Shown here in pieces: positions 1 to 9,686 of a stretch of 64,000 nucleotides of DNA. How positions within the stretch are numbered: position 1 is the first letter of the stretch; each line of letters opens with the position of its first letter. The stretch lies in the NCBI GenBank assembly GCA_900467185.1, contig UBPA01000017.1:1-64000 (forward strand). Reading direction: 5' to 3'. The translations under genes were made by a program, and so were the position numbers. The notes beneath the pieces were generated by a model. That model was not told where the DNA came from. It ran no database searches and was given only the letters and a program-made list of their open reading frames with translations. The DNA comes from Hyphomicrobiales bacterium. GTDB lineage: Bacteria > Pseudomonadota > Alphaproteobacteria > Rhizobiales > Rhizobiaceae.

Positions 1-252
1 AGAATGTACCCGGCTACACGTTTAAATCACATAATAAAGATTATGGAACATAAATGACATGGAATGCGCTGATCCGAGTGATATCACTTGCTTCACCGAG
101 ATCAACGAGCATCGTCTTTCCGACGACCACAGCGCACATTGCAGACGACAGCACGCCGTTCCAAGACGATATCCCTGAGCCGCCGGTTCCCATTCTATTG
201 ACGCGATGGCGGCAGCGCGTCTAATCCACGGAACGTTTTCTTTCCCCAAGCG

Positions 253-1224
253 ATGAGATGGCCCGTGACCGACACCAATCAGCGTATCCTCCCCGACGCC
301 TTCATTCCCGAGCTTCCGGGACGCTACAACGGCAAGGTCCGGGAGAACTACGATCTGGCGGACGGGCGGCGGATCATCATTGCGACGGATCGGCTCAGCG
401 CGTTCGACGTCGTGTTGACCGCCATCCCCTTCAAGGGACAGGTGCTCACGCAGACGGCGCGGTACTGGTTCGAGCAGACGGCGGATATCTGCCCGAACCA
501 TGTTCTCGACTATCCCGACCCGAATGTCGTGGTGGGCACGCGGCTCGATATCCTGCCCGTGGAAATCGTCGTGCGCGGCTATCTTGCGGGAACGACGAGC
601 ACATCAATTCTGACAAAGTATCGCAACGGCGAGCGATCCATGTACGGAACGCGCCTGCCGGACGGCATGAAGGATAATGAGAAGCTGCCGACGGCGATCA
701 TCACGCCGACGAGCAAGGCTTTCGACGGTGGTCACGACGAGCCGCTTTCGGCCGAGGAGATCCTCGCACAGAAACTCCTGACGCCGGAACAATGGCAAAC
801 AGTGTCGTCCTACGCGCTGGCACTCTTTCAGCGTGGACAGGAGCTGGCGGCAAAGCGTGGGCTGATCCTCGTCGATACCAAGTACGAGTTCGGCACCGAC
901 GCGTCCGGGCGTATCGTGCTGGCCGACGAGATCCACACGCCGGACAGCAGCCGCTACTGGATCGCGGAGAGCTATCCGGAGAGTTTCGCGACAGGCGGAC
1001 GGCCGAAGAGCTTCGACAAGGATTTCGTGCGCGCCTGGGTCACCGAGCGTTGCGATCCCTACAAAGATCCGATCCCCGCAATCCCGGACGCGCTGATCGA
1101 TCAAACGTCCAAGGTCTATATCGAGGCCTATGAGACGATCACCGGCGAGCGCTTCGAGCCCGATCTGCGTGGTGCGACCGTTCTCGATCGCGTCCGGGAC
1201 AATCTCGCGCCCTACTTCGGATAG
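253..1224 (+). CDS. purC: Phosphoribosylaminoimidazole-succinocarboxamide synthase (SAICAR synthetase)
   Basis: Joins aspartate to CAIR with ATP in cytoplasmic de novo purine synthesis. The 323-residue protein has the N-terminal GKVRENY loop (27-33), the first family signature [14 protein letters not shown] (101-114), the second signature [11 protein letters not shown] (204-214) and [12 protein letters not shown] (225-236). It is longer than the roughly 240-residue enzyme of E. coli and resembles the yeast Ade1-length form. Alphaproteobacteria often carry a second, short purC next to purS/purQ; this solitary copy would then be the paralogue, which is inference. No strong Shine-Dalgarno sequence precedes the ATG at 253, so an in-frame GTG at 265 is possible. 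It converges on the next gene. Confidence 0.93.
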   Translation: MRWPVTDTNQRILPDAFIPELPGRYNGKVRENYDLADGRRIIIATDRLSAFDVVLTAIPFKGQVLTQTARYWFEQTADICPNHVLDYPDPNVVVGTRLDILPVEIVVRGYLAGTTSTSILTKYRNGERSMYGTRLPDGMKDNEKLPTAIITPTSKAFDGGHDEPLSAEEILAQKLLTPEQWQTVSSYALALFQRGQELAAKRGLILVDTKYEFGTDASGRIVLADEIHTPDSSRYWIAESYPESFATGGRPKSFDKDFVRAWVTERCDPYKDPIPAIPDALIDQTSKVYIEAYETITGERFEPDLRGATVLDRVRDNLAPYFG

Positions 1225-1232
1225 AGCCCGCT

Positions 1233-2045
1233 TCAGGCCTCGATCACGATCTGCAGACCGTCATAGGCCGGCTCCACGTGAGCCGGCGTTTCGCACATGA
1301 CGGTCTCGTAGTCGAGCGGCACATGCATATGGGTCAGGATCGCGCGTTGCGGGGCGATCGTCTCGATCCAGCCGAGCGACTGTTCAAGCGAGAGATGGCT
1401 CGGATGATACTGATATTGCAGCGTATCGATCACTAGCGTGTCCAATCCGCCGAGCTTATCGACCGTTTCCGGCGGAAAATCGCTGACATCGGTGCAGTAG
1501 GCAACGTCGCCGATGCGGAAGCCGAGCGAATGGATCGAGCCGTGCATCTGCAGCAGCGGCTGGAACGTGATCGTGCCGCCGGCGCCGTCGACCTCGAAGG
1601 GTTCGAGCGACGGTTCGATCAGGCAGGCACGGATGATCGGCGGATAGTTGCTTCCGGGAGGCGATTCCAGACAGTAGGCGAACCCGTCGCGGATGCGGGC
1701 GAGTGTGAGGGCGTCGGCCCAGATCGGTGTCTGGCGCCGATTGTGGATGACGAATCCCCGAAGGTCGTCGATGCCGTGGAGATGGTCGGCATGCGAATGC
1801 GTGTAGACGACGGCGTCGAGGTCCCTCACCCCGGCCGATAGAAGCTGCTCGCGCAGGTCAGGGCCCGTGTCGATCAGAACCGTCGTCCGGCCGCCGTCCT
1901 CTGCTACCTGCTCGACCAGAAAGGCTGCCCGCAGCCTGCGGTTTTTCGGATTCTGCGGATCGCAGGCACCCCAGTCGCCGGTGATGCGCGGCACGCCCGG
2001 AGACGATCCGCAGCCGAGAATGGTGAAAATCCGCCGTGCCGCCAT
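1233..2045 (-). CDS. Metallo-beta-lactamase-fold hydrolase, PhnP-like
   Basis: Predicted cytoplasmic metal-dependent phosphodiesterase of the MBL fold. The metal-binding motif THSHADH lies near residues 82-88, after a conserved start ILGCGSSPGVPRI, and further ligands are likely at the Asp of YCTDVSDFP and the His of LTHMHVP. The GCGSSxGxP start and DWGACDP segment are typical of the PhnP-like group that lies next to tatD in rhizobia. The substrate is unknown; cyclic nucleotide or cyclic phosphate esters are guesses from the family. It is the last gene of the tmk-holB-metG-tatD block, 13 bases after tatD. I chose the ATG at 2045; an in-frame GTG at 2054 is an alternative. Confidence 0.88.
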   Translation of the reverse strand: MAARRIFTILGCGSSPGVPRITGDWGACDPQNPKNRRLRAAFLVEQVAEDGGRTTVLIDTGPDLREQLLSAGVRDLDAVVYTHSHADHLHGIDDLRGFVIHNRRQTPIWADALTLARIRDGFAYCLESPPGSNYPPIIRACLIEPSLEPFEVDGAGGTITFQPLLQMHGSIHSLGFRIGDVAYCTDVSDFPPETVDKLGGLDTLVIDTLQYQYHPSHLSLEQSLGWIETIAPQRAILTHMHVPLDYETVMCETPAHVEPAYDGLQIVIEA

Positions 2046-2058
2046 CGATGTCACCGGT

Positions 2059-2850
2059 TCAGGATCGCGGCATCTTGGAGAAGATGCGCAGAGCGTTTTC
2101 GGTGGTCACGGCCGCGATCGCGTCGATGGATAGCCCGAGCGTTTCGCCGAGAACCTGCGCCGTGTGCGCGACATAGGCCGGCTCGTTGCGCTTGCCGCGA
2201 AATGGTTTCGGCGCGAGGTAGGGCGCATCGGTTTCCACCAGCAGCCGATCGTGCGGAACGGTGAGGGCGATGGCGCGCAGTTCTTCGGATTTCGGAAAGG
2301 TGAGGATGCCGGAGAAGGAGATATATCCGCCAAGCTCCACGCCGACCCGTGCCAGATCCGGCCCGGACGAGAAGCAATGCAGGATGAACGGGAACGCCCC
2401 CTTCCCCGTCTCGCGCGTGAGAATTTCCGCCATGTCGTCGTCCGCCGAGCGGCTGTGGATGACCAGCGGCAGCCCGGTTTCTCGTGCAGCGGCGATGTGA
2501 CGGAGCAGGCCGGTCTTCTGGTCCTCCGGCTTTTGCGTGTCGTAGAAATAATCGAGGCCCGCCTCGCCGATCGCGACCACCTTCGGATGCGCCGACAGCC
2601 GGACCAGATCCTCCGTCGTCACGTCCAGTTCCTCATTCGCATTGTTCGGATGGGTTCCGACCGAGCAGAACACGGTATCGTATCGCTCGGCGACCGCAAG
2701 AATCGTGTCGAAGCGTTTGACGCGCGTGCAGATGGTGACGAGCTTGTGGACGCCGATCTCGGCCGCGCGGGCCACGATGGCGTCCCGCTCGGCCTCGAAA
2801 TCCGGAAAATCGAGGTGGCAATGCGTATCGATCAGCAACGGAGCAGTCAC
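2059..2850 (-). CDS. tatD: TatD family metal-dependent hydrolase (DNase)
   Basis: TIM-barrel amidohydrolase relative; family members are metal-dependent DNases or related hydrolases. It has the N-terminal DTHCHLD metal motif, GEAGLDYFYD, the HSR and HCFSS histidines and the C-terminal ETDAPYL segment, so all expected ligands are present. Length (263 residues) is normal. The frame extends to a TTG at 2856 that overlaps the metG stop, but GAGG sits seven bases before the GTG at 2850, so I take that GTG as the start. Translation is probably coupled to metG. The same gene order (metG-tatD-MBL protein) is common in rhizobia. Confidence 0.92.
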   Translation of the reverse strand: MTAPLLIDTHCHLDFPDFEAERDAIVARAAEIGVHKLVTICTRVKRFDTILAVAERYDTVFCSVGTHPNNANEELDVTTEDLVRLSAHPKVVAIGEAGLDYFYDTQKPEDQKTGLLRHIAAARETGLPLVIHSRSADDDMAEILTRETGKGAFPFILHCFSSGPDLARVGVELGGYISFSGILTFPKSEELRAIALTVPHDRLLVETDAPYLAPKPFRGKRNEPAYVAHTAQVLGETLGLSIDAIAAVTTENALRIFSKMPRS

Positions 2851-2852
2851 GG

Positions 2853-4403
2853 TCAAGCCTCGGGCGGGACGTAGCGCGGGAAGACCGGCTTCGGCGCTTC
2901 AAGGGGCGTTCCCGACGTCAGCCGGCCCGCCTCACCAAGGAAAGCGAAGCTGCGGCGGTCCTCGGGCACCGCCACGAGGTCCAGCAGCTTGGCCGAAGAG
3001 CTCGGCATGAAGGGCTGCAGCAGGATCGCCACCTGGCGCACGACCTCCGCCGTCACATAGAGCACCGTCGCCATGCGTGTGGGGTCGGTCTTCTTCAGAG
3101 CCCAGGGCTCCTGGCCTGCGAAATACCGGTCGGCTTCCGACACCACCGCGATGATCGAGGCGAGAACCTTGTGAATGGCGAGCGCATCCATGTCGCTGCG
3201 CGTCGAAGCGTGCAGGGCATCCGCAGAGGCAAGCATGGCCGCGTCGGCTTCGCTTAACGGGCCGCAGGCCGGAATGGCGCCGTCGCAGTTCTTGACGATC
3301 ATCGACAGGGAGCGGCTGGCAAGGTTGCCGATGCCATTGGCGAGATCCGAATTGATCCGCGTCGCGATCGCCTCCTCGCTATAGCTCCCATCCTGCCCGA
3401 AGGAGACTTCGCGCATGAAGAAATAGCGGATCGGATCGAGACCGAAATGCTCCACCAGATTGACCGGATCGACCACATTACCGAGGGATTTCGACATCTT
3501 CTCGCCCTTGTTGAGCAGGAAGCCGTGGGCGAAAACCTTTTTCGGCAGCGGCAGGCCGGCCGACATCAGGAAAGCGGGCCAGTAGACGGCATGGAAGCGA
3601 ATGATGTCTTTGCCGATCATGTGGATGCTTGCCGGCCAGTACTTGGCGCGCGGGCCTTCCGGGTCCGTCAGGGCGCCGGTGGCCGTGATGTAGTTCGTCA
3701 GGGCATCGACCCAGACATACATGACATGCGCCGGATCGCCGGGCACGGGAATGCCCCAGTCGAACGTCGTGCGCGACATGGAGAGGTCTTTCAGCCCGGA
3801 CTTCACGAACGAGATGACCTCGTTGCGGCGCTCGGCGGGCCCGATGAAATCCGGATTGTCTTCGTAGTGCTGGAGCAGCCGGTCCTGATAGGCGGAGAGG
3901 CGGAAGAAATAGCTCGCCTCCTCCACCCACTCCACGGGCGTGCCCTGCGGTCCGTAGCGCACGCCATCGGCGCGGACTTCGGTCTCGCTTTCCTGATAGT
4001 AGGCCTCGTCACGCACGGAGTACCAGCCGGAATAGGCATCCTTGTAGAGGTCGCCGGCGTCAGCCATCCTGTTCCAGATGACCTTCGCGGCCTCGTGGTG
4101 GCGCGGTTCCGTCGTCCGGATGTAGTCGTCGTTCGAGCCTTCAAGCAGCTTTACCATCGCCTGGAACTCGGCCGCATTGCGATCCGCCAGTTCTCCCGGC
4201 GTCAGGCCCTCCCGGCGTGCCGTCTGCTGCATCTTCTGCCCGTGCTCGTCCGTCCCCGTCAGAAAGAACACGTCTCGCCCGTCCAGCCGCTCGAACCGCG
4301 CCACGACATCGGTCGCGATCAACTCATAGGCATGGCCGATATGCGGACGCCCATTGGGGTAGGCGATGGCGGTGGTGATGTAGAAGGGGGATGTGTCTGT
4401 CAT
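2853..4403 (-). CDS. metG: Methionyl-tRNA synthetase
   Basis: Charges tRNA-Met in the cytoplasm. The 516-residue protein shows the HIGH motif (21-24), the TGTDEHGQK segment near 50 and KMSKS near residue 300, followed by the helical anticodon-binding domain. The connective region lacks the four-cysteine zinc knuckle of the E. coli enzyme (no Cys in the 120-165 stretch), so it belongs to the zinc-free type. It also lacks the C-terminal Trbp111 dimer domain. The frame is open 52 codons upstream, but family alignment puts the start at the ATG at 4403 ([12 protein letters not shown]). It sits between holB and tatD, separated from holB by a plus-strand MazG-like gene. Confidence 0.96.
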   Translation of the reverse strand: MTDTSPFYITTAIAYPNGRPHIGHAYELIATDVVARFERLDGRDVFFLTGTDEHGQKMQQTARREGLTPGELADRNAAEFQAMVKLLEGSNDDYIRTTEPRHHEAAKVIWNRMADAGDLYKDAYSGWYSVRDEAYYQESETEVRADGVRYGPQGTPVEWVEEASYFFRLSAYQDRLLQHYEDNPDFIGPAERRNEVISFVKSGLKDLSMSRTTFDWGIPVPGDPAHVMYVWVDALTNYITATGALTDPEGPRAKYWPASIHMIGKDIIRFHAVYWPAFLMSAGLPLPKKVFAHGFLLNKGEKMSKSLGNVVDPVNLVEHFGLDPIRYFFMREVSFGQDGSYSEEAIATRINSDLANGIGNLASRSLSMIVKNCDGAIPACGPLSEADAAMLASADALHASTRSDMDALAIHKVLASIIAVVSEADRYFAGQEPWALKKTDPTRMATVLYVTAEVVRQVAILLQPFMPSSSAKLLDLVAVPEDRRSFAFLGEAGRLTSGTPLEAPKPVFPRYVPPEA

Positions 4404-4557
4404 GGCGATTGTGAACTTCTGGGTGTGAGCTTTTCTGGCCTGCCCCGCTCTTAAACCATCCCACGGGCGGTGGGAATGGAAACCCTGCAAAAAGCGACCG
4501 GGCTTCTTGACGGAAATGGTCTGTCGGAACAAAAAAGGAACGAAGGGAGATGGGGTC

Positions 4558-4881
4558 ATGTTGGGAAAATTGCAGAAAGACTTCGAGCGGGCCTCTGTTC
4601 GCTATGCGGAAACGACCGGCATTCTGCGGGACGACGACTGGTTCATCCTCAAGCTCGTCGAGGAGATGGGCGAGGTCACGCAAGCATGGAACCGGCTGAG
4701 CGGACGGGCGCGCCGAAAGGGCTTCGACGAGGAGACGTTGAGAACCGCCTTGGAAGACGAGACCGCCGATCTCCTCGGCCATGTCCTGCTCTTCGCCCAT
4801 CGGCACGGGCTCGATCTCGATGCCGCCGTCGAACGGAAGTGGCGCTTTTCGCCTGTGGGAACGGATGGGACTGCGCCCTGA
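4558..4881 (+). CDS. MazG-like nucleotide pyrophosphohydrolase family protein
   Basis: Small (107-residue) all-alpha NTP pyrophosphohydrolase relative. The Mg-binding signature is visible as [15 protein letters not shown] (about 35-49) and a second acidic helix [19 protein letters not shown] (about 68-86), giving the E-x-x-E plus E-x-x-D pattern of the MazG/HisE/dCTPase superfamily. The expected role is hydrolysis of a non-canonical or excess nucleotide; the substrate cannot be told. I chose the ATG at 4558, preceded by GAAGGGAGA at good spacing, over an upstream open frame from 4507. It is a single plus-strand gene placed inside an otherwise minus-strand block, ending three bases before holB on the opposite strand. 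Confidence 0.78.
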   Translation: MLGKLQKDFERASVRYAETTGILRDDDWFILKLVEEMGEVTQAWNRLSGRARRKGFDEETLRTALEDETADLLGHVLLFAHRHGLDLDAAVERKWRFSPVGTDGTAP

Positions 4882-4884
4882 TCT

Positions 4885-5925
4885 CTAGAACCGGCCGGCC
4901 GTCCGGAGATCATCGAGAATCGAGAGGACGGTCTGCTTGCGGTCGAGATTGTAGGCGTCGGCGACCGTCAGCCGCTCGGACAGGTCCGAGGAAAGCCGCG
5001 CGAACCGTTCGGCCGCGGCCAGATCGCCGCCAAGGCCGGCCGCCTTGGCCTGTACGCTCACGTGTCGCGCGACAAGCGTCGCGAAAAAGGCAAAGATCGT
5101 ATCGCTGTCCTTTGCCGCCAGGATGTCGCCGAGCTTGTGCATCTCGCGCCGTGCCGGCGCGTCGTCGGGATGGCCGAGCATGTGGTCGAAGGCGTCGATG
5201 ATGTCGAGGCCGCCATAGTTGATCAGCTTCAAAGCCTCGGAAACGCTGCCCTTCGCGGCCGCAAGCACGCGCTCCCCCCGCTCCCCCTCCAGCCGGATAT
5301 CGAGATGCGCCAGTGCCCGGGTCATGTCATCGTCGGCAAGGGGTTTTAGTGCCAGTGGCAGGCAGCGTGAGCGGATGGTGGGCAGAAGGCGGCCGGGTGT
5401 GTGGGTGAGAACGAGGAACATCGACCGCTTTGGCGGCTCCTCCAGAATCTTGAGGATGGCATTGGCCGCATTCCGGTTGAGATCGTCGGCCGGGTCGATG
5501 ATGACGATGCGCCAGTTGCCGGTACCTGAGGTTTGCGCGAAGAACCGCCCTGCCCGGCGCACCTCGTCCACGGTGATCGCACTTTTTACCTTGCCGGTCT
5601 TCTCGTCCACCGGACGCGTGAGGTGCAGAACATTGTGCGACGACCCGGCCGCAATCTGCCGGCTGACGACAGAACCCGGATCGGGATCGGCAATCTCCGG
5701 CGGTGCATCGGCCGGCTCGGGATGGCTGAGAATGTGGTTGGCGAAGCGAAAGGCGAGCGTCGCCTTGCCGATCCCCTCCGGCCCCTCGATCAGAATGGCG
5801 TGATGTCCCTTGCCGGAGCGATAGCCGGCCGCGAGAAAAGCCTGCGCCTCTTGGTGCCCGAACAGCGCGCTGTTGTCAGATGGCGCGATCGCGCCGTCGA
5901 GGACATCGGATCGACTGTCGGTCAT
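4885..5925 (-). CDS. holB: DNA polymerase III subunit delta prime
   Basis: Clamp-loader stator subunit that works with tau/gamma and delta to load the sliding clamp. The 346-residue protein has an AAA+ core with a P-loop-like [12 protein letters not shown] near residue 45, the Walker B-like region [19 protein letters not shown], and the SRC motif (RSRCLPLAL). The start ATG at 5925 overlaps the tmk stop by four bases (ATGA), so the two are translationally coupled; the open frame upstream of 5925 is inside tmk. The tmk-holB-metG-tatD order is standard in alphaproteobacteria and ties nucleotide supply to replication. Confidence 0.94.
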   Translation of the reverse strand: MTDSRSDVLDGAIAPSDNSALFGHQEAQAFLAAGYRSGKGHHAILIEGPEGIGKATLAFRFANHILSHPEPADAPPEIADPDPGSVVSRQIAAGSSHNVLHLTRPVDEKTGKVKSAITVDEVRRAGRFFAQTSGTGNWRIVIIDPADDLNRNAANAILKILEEPPKRSMFLVLTHTPGRLLPTIRSRCLPLALKPLADDDMTRALAHLDIRLEGERGERVLAAAKGSVSEALKLINYGGLDIIDAFDHMLGHPDDAPARREMHKLGDILAAKDSDTIFAFFATLVARHVSVQAKAAGLGGDLAAAERFARLSSDLSERLTVADAYNLDRKQTVLSILDDLRTAGRF

Positions 5926-6602
5926 GCGTCTCGCCTTTCCGCCTGCCGCTGCGCGATGCGCGCTTCCACGGTTGCCAGCACATCGTGTGCAATGGCATCG
6001 ACGGACCGGGAGGCATCCACCACGCGACACCGCGCGGGATCGCGCGCGGCAATGTCGAGAAAGGCCTCGCGGCGCTTCTCATGCGTTTCCAGTTCTTCCT
6101 TCTCGAAGCGATCCGGTACGGCACTCGCCATGTCCGCGGCCTCCGACGCCCGCGCCCGCGCCCGCGCGAGCCCGCTCGCTGCCGGCATGTCGAGAATGAT
6201 GGTGATGTCGGGGCGTAGCCCATTGATCGCCAGCCGCTCTAGACCGTCGATGAGATTTTCGGGAAGATTGCCGGTGATGCCCTGGTAGACGCGGGAGGAG
6301 TCCATGAAGCGGTCGCAGAGAACCATGCAGCCATCTTCCAGCGCGGGGCGGATCACGGTTTCCACATGGTCGCTGCGTGCGGCGGCAAAGAGTAGCGCTT
6401 CCATGCGAACCCCGTAGGATTCCGCAGCCCCTGACAGGATCACGTGCCGCACCGCTTCGGCCCCGGCTGAGCCACCGGGCTCGCGGGTGATGCGCACGGC
6501 ATGGCCTTGCGCTTCCAGCGCACCGGCCAGACGACGGATCTGGGTCGATTTGCCGACCCCCTCGCCGCCTTCGAATGTCACGAACATCGCATCAGCCGTC
6601 AA
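5922..6602 (-). CDS. tmk: Thymidylate kinase
   Basis: Phosphorylates dTMP to dTDP with ATP. The 226-residue protein shows the P-loop [11 protein letters not shown] (10-20), the DRFMDSS motif that contacts dTMP, and an arginine-rich LID around [12 protein letters not shown] at 6602 is taken as the start because GAGG lies seven bases upstream and the resulting N-terminus fits the family; the next in-frame ATG at 6587 would begin directly at MFVTFEGG. It overlaps holB by four bases. The 147-base gap to the upstream carboxypeptidase-like gene shows no clear terminator. Confidence 0.94.
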   Translation of the reverse strand: MTADAMFVTFEGGEGVGKSTQIRRLAGALEAQGHAVRITREPGGSAGAEAVRHVILSGAAESYGVRMEALLFAAARSDHVETVIRPALEDGCMVLCDRFMDSSRVYQGITGNLPENLIDGLERLAINGLRPDITIILDMPAASGLARARARASEAADMASAVPDRFEKEELETHEKRREAFLDIAARDPARCRVVDASRSVDAIAHDVLATVEARIAQRQAERRDA

Positions 6603-6749
6603 TTCATTGCCTCAATCGTCGCGATCCCGAGCCCGGAGAACAGCCCAGGGGAGACGTTCCAGTAGCCTATTGTGCATCGTCTGAAAACATACGTGCCGGA
6701 AAAGGACGCAGGGCCGCCCGAGCAGGCGCGGCGCCGTAGACGTTCGTCC

Positions 6750-7907
6750 TCAAAGCCAGAAGAACAGCAGTTCCTGCAAGGCATCCGCAGCACGGCTCGT
6801 CAGCGATCCGGCCTCGACCGATGCAGCCGTCTTCAGCGGCACCTCCCGCAACAGCTGCTCTCCATTCCAGATGCGCAGCGTGCCCGCGACCTCCCCTGCC
6901 CGCACGGGCACCGTCAGAGGCCAGCGATAGACGACGCGGGCTGTCAGCTTCGCGGGTGTTTTTACCGGAAGGAGAATATCGACGGGGCCCGCGGTCACCA
7001 GCCCGACGGCAGCGCGGTCGCCGCCGTAGACGCTGGCTTCCGCCACCGTCTCGCCCTCGGCAAAGAGCCGCTTCTCCGAGAAGTTCGTCATGGCCCAGTC
7101 GAACACGCGCCTTGCCTCGGCCAAACGGTCCTTGTCCGTCGCCAGCCCGTTCAGCGCCAGATCGACGCGCCGCCCGGCCCGCTCCATGGATGCGACGAGG
7201 CCGTAGCCGTAGCCTTCGGCAAAACCGGTGACGTAGCCGTCAACGCCGATATTGGCGAAGATCAGCGGATTCCGGTTTCGCTGGCGGATCTTGTTCCACT
7301 CGAACTCGGCCTGGCGGAAAAGCGGAATATCCTCGGGATAGGACGTGCGGAGATGACGCGCGAGCATCACGAGGTCCCGCATCGTCGTCAGATTGCCGTC
7401 GGCCGGCAGTCCTGTGGGATTGGCGAAGGTCGATGCCTTCAGCCCGATCGCTCGCGCCCGGGCCGTCATGCGCTCCGCAAACCCGGCCTCGCTGCCGACC
7501 ATGCCCTCTGCAAGGACGATGCAGGCATCATTGGCATATTGAACGACGACGCCCTGGAGCAGATCCCCGACCGACACGCGGGAATTCAACGCCGCAAACA
7601 TCGCCGATGTGCCGGATGGCGCCCCGCCCGTCCGCCAGGCATGTTCGCTGACGGGAAACAGCGTCGCGCGCGACAGGCTCCCGTCCTTCAGTGCCGACAG
7701 CACCAGTTCCACCGTCATCATCTTGGCCATGGAGGCCGGCGGAACGGCCTCGTCGGCCGCTTTCTCCAGAAGAACGGTTTCCGTCAGCGCATCGATGACG
7801 AGTGCCTGCCGCGCCTTCGTCTCGAACTCCTGCGCGCCGGACGCGGTGCTGCAGAGCGCGAGCGCCAGTGTCAGCGCCAATGTTCTGCAGAGCATGCGCC
7901 GCCTCAC
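6750..7907 (-). CDS. D-alanyl-D-alanine carboxypeptidase family protein (DacA/PBP5-like)
   Basis: Periplasmic low-molecular-weight penicillin-binding protein, expected to trim the terminal D-Ala of peptidoglycan stem peptides. The 385-residue precursor has a signal peptide (1-25, cleavage near SGAQ), the active-site tetrad SMAK (59-62), and a C-terminal beta domain like PBP5. Two motifs deviate: the SxN motif reads YAN (124-126) and the KTG motif reads VTG (226-228). So the nucleophile and its lysine are present, but the second-motif serine and third-motif lysine are not. This may be a property of the rhizobial subfamily or a loss of activity. The GTG start at 7907 has GGGGGAGG five bases upstream. 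It follows rlpA by 36 bases. Confidence 0.88.
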   Translation of the reverse strand: MRRRMLCRTLALTLALALCSTASGAQEFETKARQALVIDALTETVLLEKAADEAVPPASMAKMMTVELVLSALKDGSLSRATLFPVSEHAWRTGGAPSGTSAMFAALNSRVSVGDLLQGVVVQYANDACIVLAEGMVGSEAGFAERMTARARAIGLKASTFANPTGLPADGNLTTMRDLVMLARHLRTSYPEDIPLFRQAEFEWNKIRQRNRNPLIFANIGVDGYVTGFAEGYGYGLVASMERAGRRVDLALNGLATDKDRLAEARRVFDWAMTNFSEKRLFAEGETVAEASVYGGDRAAVGLVTAGPVDILLPVKTPAKLTARVVYRWPLTVPVRAGEVAGTLRIWNGEQLLREVPLKTAASVEAGSLTSRAADALQELLFFWL

Positions 7908-7943
7908 GAAGCCTCCCCCGGGGTCGCCCCCACTCCGCCCACC

Positions 7944-9041
7944 TTAGCGAGCGTTGCGTTTGGCATGTGCGATGATGGCGGAGGAGGTCAAAGCGTGCGG
8001 ATCGACCATGATGGCATCGAACGCGGTCTCCGAGGTGCTGACGCGCGCTTCCACATAGGCTGCAGCGTAGAGAACGCCGTTCCCCGGCTTGCCGAAGGTG
8101 CCGGGGCGCTCTGCCGGGATCGGGCCGATGTCCGGCAAGGTCACGAATGCCTCAAGCGCGTCCATGGCGCCCGGCGCGCGCAGCACATGCTGCGGCTCGG
8201 CAAGGGCCGTCATCGAGGAGGTACTGTCGAGCGAGGGATTTGCGGACGGCGGCACAGAATGGCGTGCGGCCTGCGGCACGGGCGCCTTGGCGGGAATGGA
8301 TACCGTTCCGAGATCTGACGATCCGAGGCTCTTCATCTGCCGTGCCAGCGGTTCGTTCGACGCGACCATGACGCCCGACGCGATCTGCCCTTCCGGCGCG
8401 ATCCCCGGCACGCGGCTGCCCTTGGCGGCATAGGACGCCATCAGATAGGGCATATCGTTGCCCTCGAGCGGCGCGCGACCCACATACTGGACGCGGACCT
8501 GCGCGCTGCCCTTGCGCTTGATGTCGAGAAGATCGGCCGTCTTGGAGGAAACATCGATGATACGGCCGTACTCGTAGGGTCCCCGATCGTTCACGCGCAC
8601 GATGACCGAAGAGCCGTTCTCCACATTCGTCACGCGCGCATAGCTCGGCAGCGGAAAAGTGGGATGGGCCGCAGACAGATGCGCCGTATCATAGACCTCG
8701 CCATTGGCCGTGAGGCGACCATGGAAGGCAGACCCATACCACGAGGAAATGCCGACCTTGTTGTAGCTGAAGTCCTCTTTCGGCGTGTACCATTTGTCCT
8801 TGACCTTATAGGGCTTGCCGACCTGATAACGCCCGCCGCCCTTCGGAATGTTCTTGCCGTCGGCAACGCGGGGGCTCGCCTTGACGCCATAGACCGACTC
8901 CGGAAAATACTCTTTGCTCCGCTTTTTCGGCGCCTCGACCTGCGCCGTGGTTCCGCAGGACGTCAGCGCCAGGCAGATCGCCGGAACGGCGGCAAAGCCA
9001 GCACCCCTTGCGAGGAAACGTGCATATTGTCTGAAAGTCAT
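7944..9041 (-). CDS. rlpA: RlpA family septal lipoprotein (double-psi beta-barrel)
   Basis: Outer-membrane lipoprotein of the RlpA family; in Pseudomonas RlpA is a lytic transglycosylase acting on denuded glycan at the septum. The 365-residue protein has a lipoprotein signal with lipobox LTSC near residue 29, then the double-psi barrel with GISSWYG, FHGRLTANGEVYD and the catalytic-type VRVNDRGPYEYGRIIDVS. The C-terminal third is low-complexity with no clear SPOR domain. The ATG at 9041 is chosen because the signal peptide begins there; an extra 14 codons upstream lack sense. It forms a probable operon with the carboxypeptidase-like gene 36 bases downstream. Confidence 0.9.
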   Translation of the reverse strand: MTFRQYARFLARGAGFAAVPAICLALTSCGTTAQVEAPKKRSKEYFPESVYGVKASPRVADGKNIPKGGGRYQVGKPYKVKDKWYTPKEDFSYNKVGISSWYGSAFHGRLTANGEVYDTAHLSAAHPTFPLPSYARVTNVENGSSVIVRVNDRGPYEYGRIIDVSSKTADLLDIKRKGSAQVRVQYVGRAPLEGNDMPYLMASYAAKGSRVPGIAPEGQIASGVMVASNEPLARQMKSLGSSDLGTVSIPAKAPVPQAARHSVPPSANPSLDSTSSMTALAEPQHVLRAPGAMDALEAFVTLPDIGPIPAERPGTFGKPGNGVLYAAAYVEARVSTSETAFDAIMVDPHALTSSAIIAHAKRNAR

Positions 9042-9196
9042 CTGTCCCACATTGTCGCTGTCTGACGAAATCGGAACGCCCAAGCCCCTCGTGGGCGGAC
9101 CGATCGTATCAAAAGGATACAGACGTCAAAAATGACAGCAACATGGCATAAATGCGAATGCGGGCTTCGCGCTTGGTGAGGAATTCGTGTTTATGG

Positions 9197-9211
9197 TTAA
9201 CGCTTGGTTAC
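9197..9211 (-). promoter_or_regulatory. Possible CtrA-type site upstream of rlpA
   Basis: Read on the minus strand this is GTAA-N7-TTAAC, one mismatch from the alphaproteobacterial CtrA consensus TTAA-N7-TTAAC. It lies about 155 bases before the rlpA start. CtrA control of a septal cell-wall protein would be reasonable, but the position is far upstream and single sites arise by chance. Confidence 0.3.
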
Positions 9212-9239
9212 GATCGCAAGACCACCAATTTCGGTCCTG

Positions 9240-9509
9240 TCAGCAAACATATTCGATGATCGTGTAATTCACGCCAACGATCCGGCCGCGCGGGTCACGC
9301 ACGAAGGACGGAATATACTGCTCCTCCGGCGGCACACAAATATCAGCCGTCTTTTCGCCGGTAGAGCCGCCTGCAGGCGTCGTATCGTCAAATGACGCGA
9401 TAACAACGTCGTCCCGCGCGTAGGACGCCGGATCTCCAAGAGCAGCTATAGCCGGCTGAGAAAACACAGCAACGAGGCTCAACGCCATGCACAGTCCAAC
9501 CTTCCGCAT
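9240..9509 (-). CDS. Small secreted protein of unknown function
   Basis: An 89-residue protein with a clear signal peptide (MRKVGLCMALSLVAVFSQPAIA, given here in two parts: residues 1-10 basic and 11-22 hydrophobic ending AIA). The mature part is about 67 residues, has one Cys in DICVPPEEQYIPSF and ends in Cys, which could form a disulfide. I do not recognise the family. The ATG at 9509 is preceded by GGAGAT at normal spacing, which favours it over an upstream in-frame ATG at 9572. It lies alone between rlpA and tRNA-Ser. Confidence 0.62.
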   Translation of the reverse strand: MRKVGLCMALSLVAVFSQPAIAALGDPASYARDDVVIASFDDTTPAGGSTGEKTADICVPPEEQYIPSFVRDPRGRIVGVNYTIIEYVC

Positions 9510-9686
9510 CTCTCTATCTCCGTTGCCATGATGATCTACGCCAGGAACACCTCCAATCTGCTTTTGTTCCAAACGTTAACGGACCATCGGACACCTGCCC
9601 TCGCCGACCATCCGCATCAAACCCCGAGTTGACGGCGGCCCTTTCAACCGATAATCCAGCCAGACCCTCGCGCGCCAAAAGCCTCT

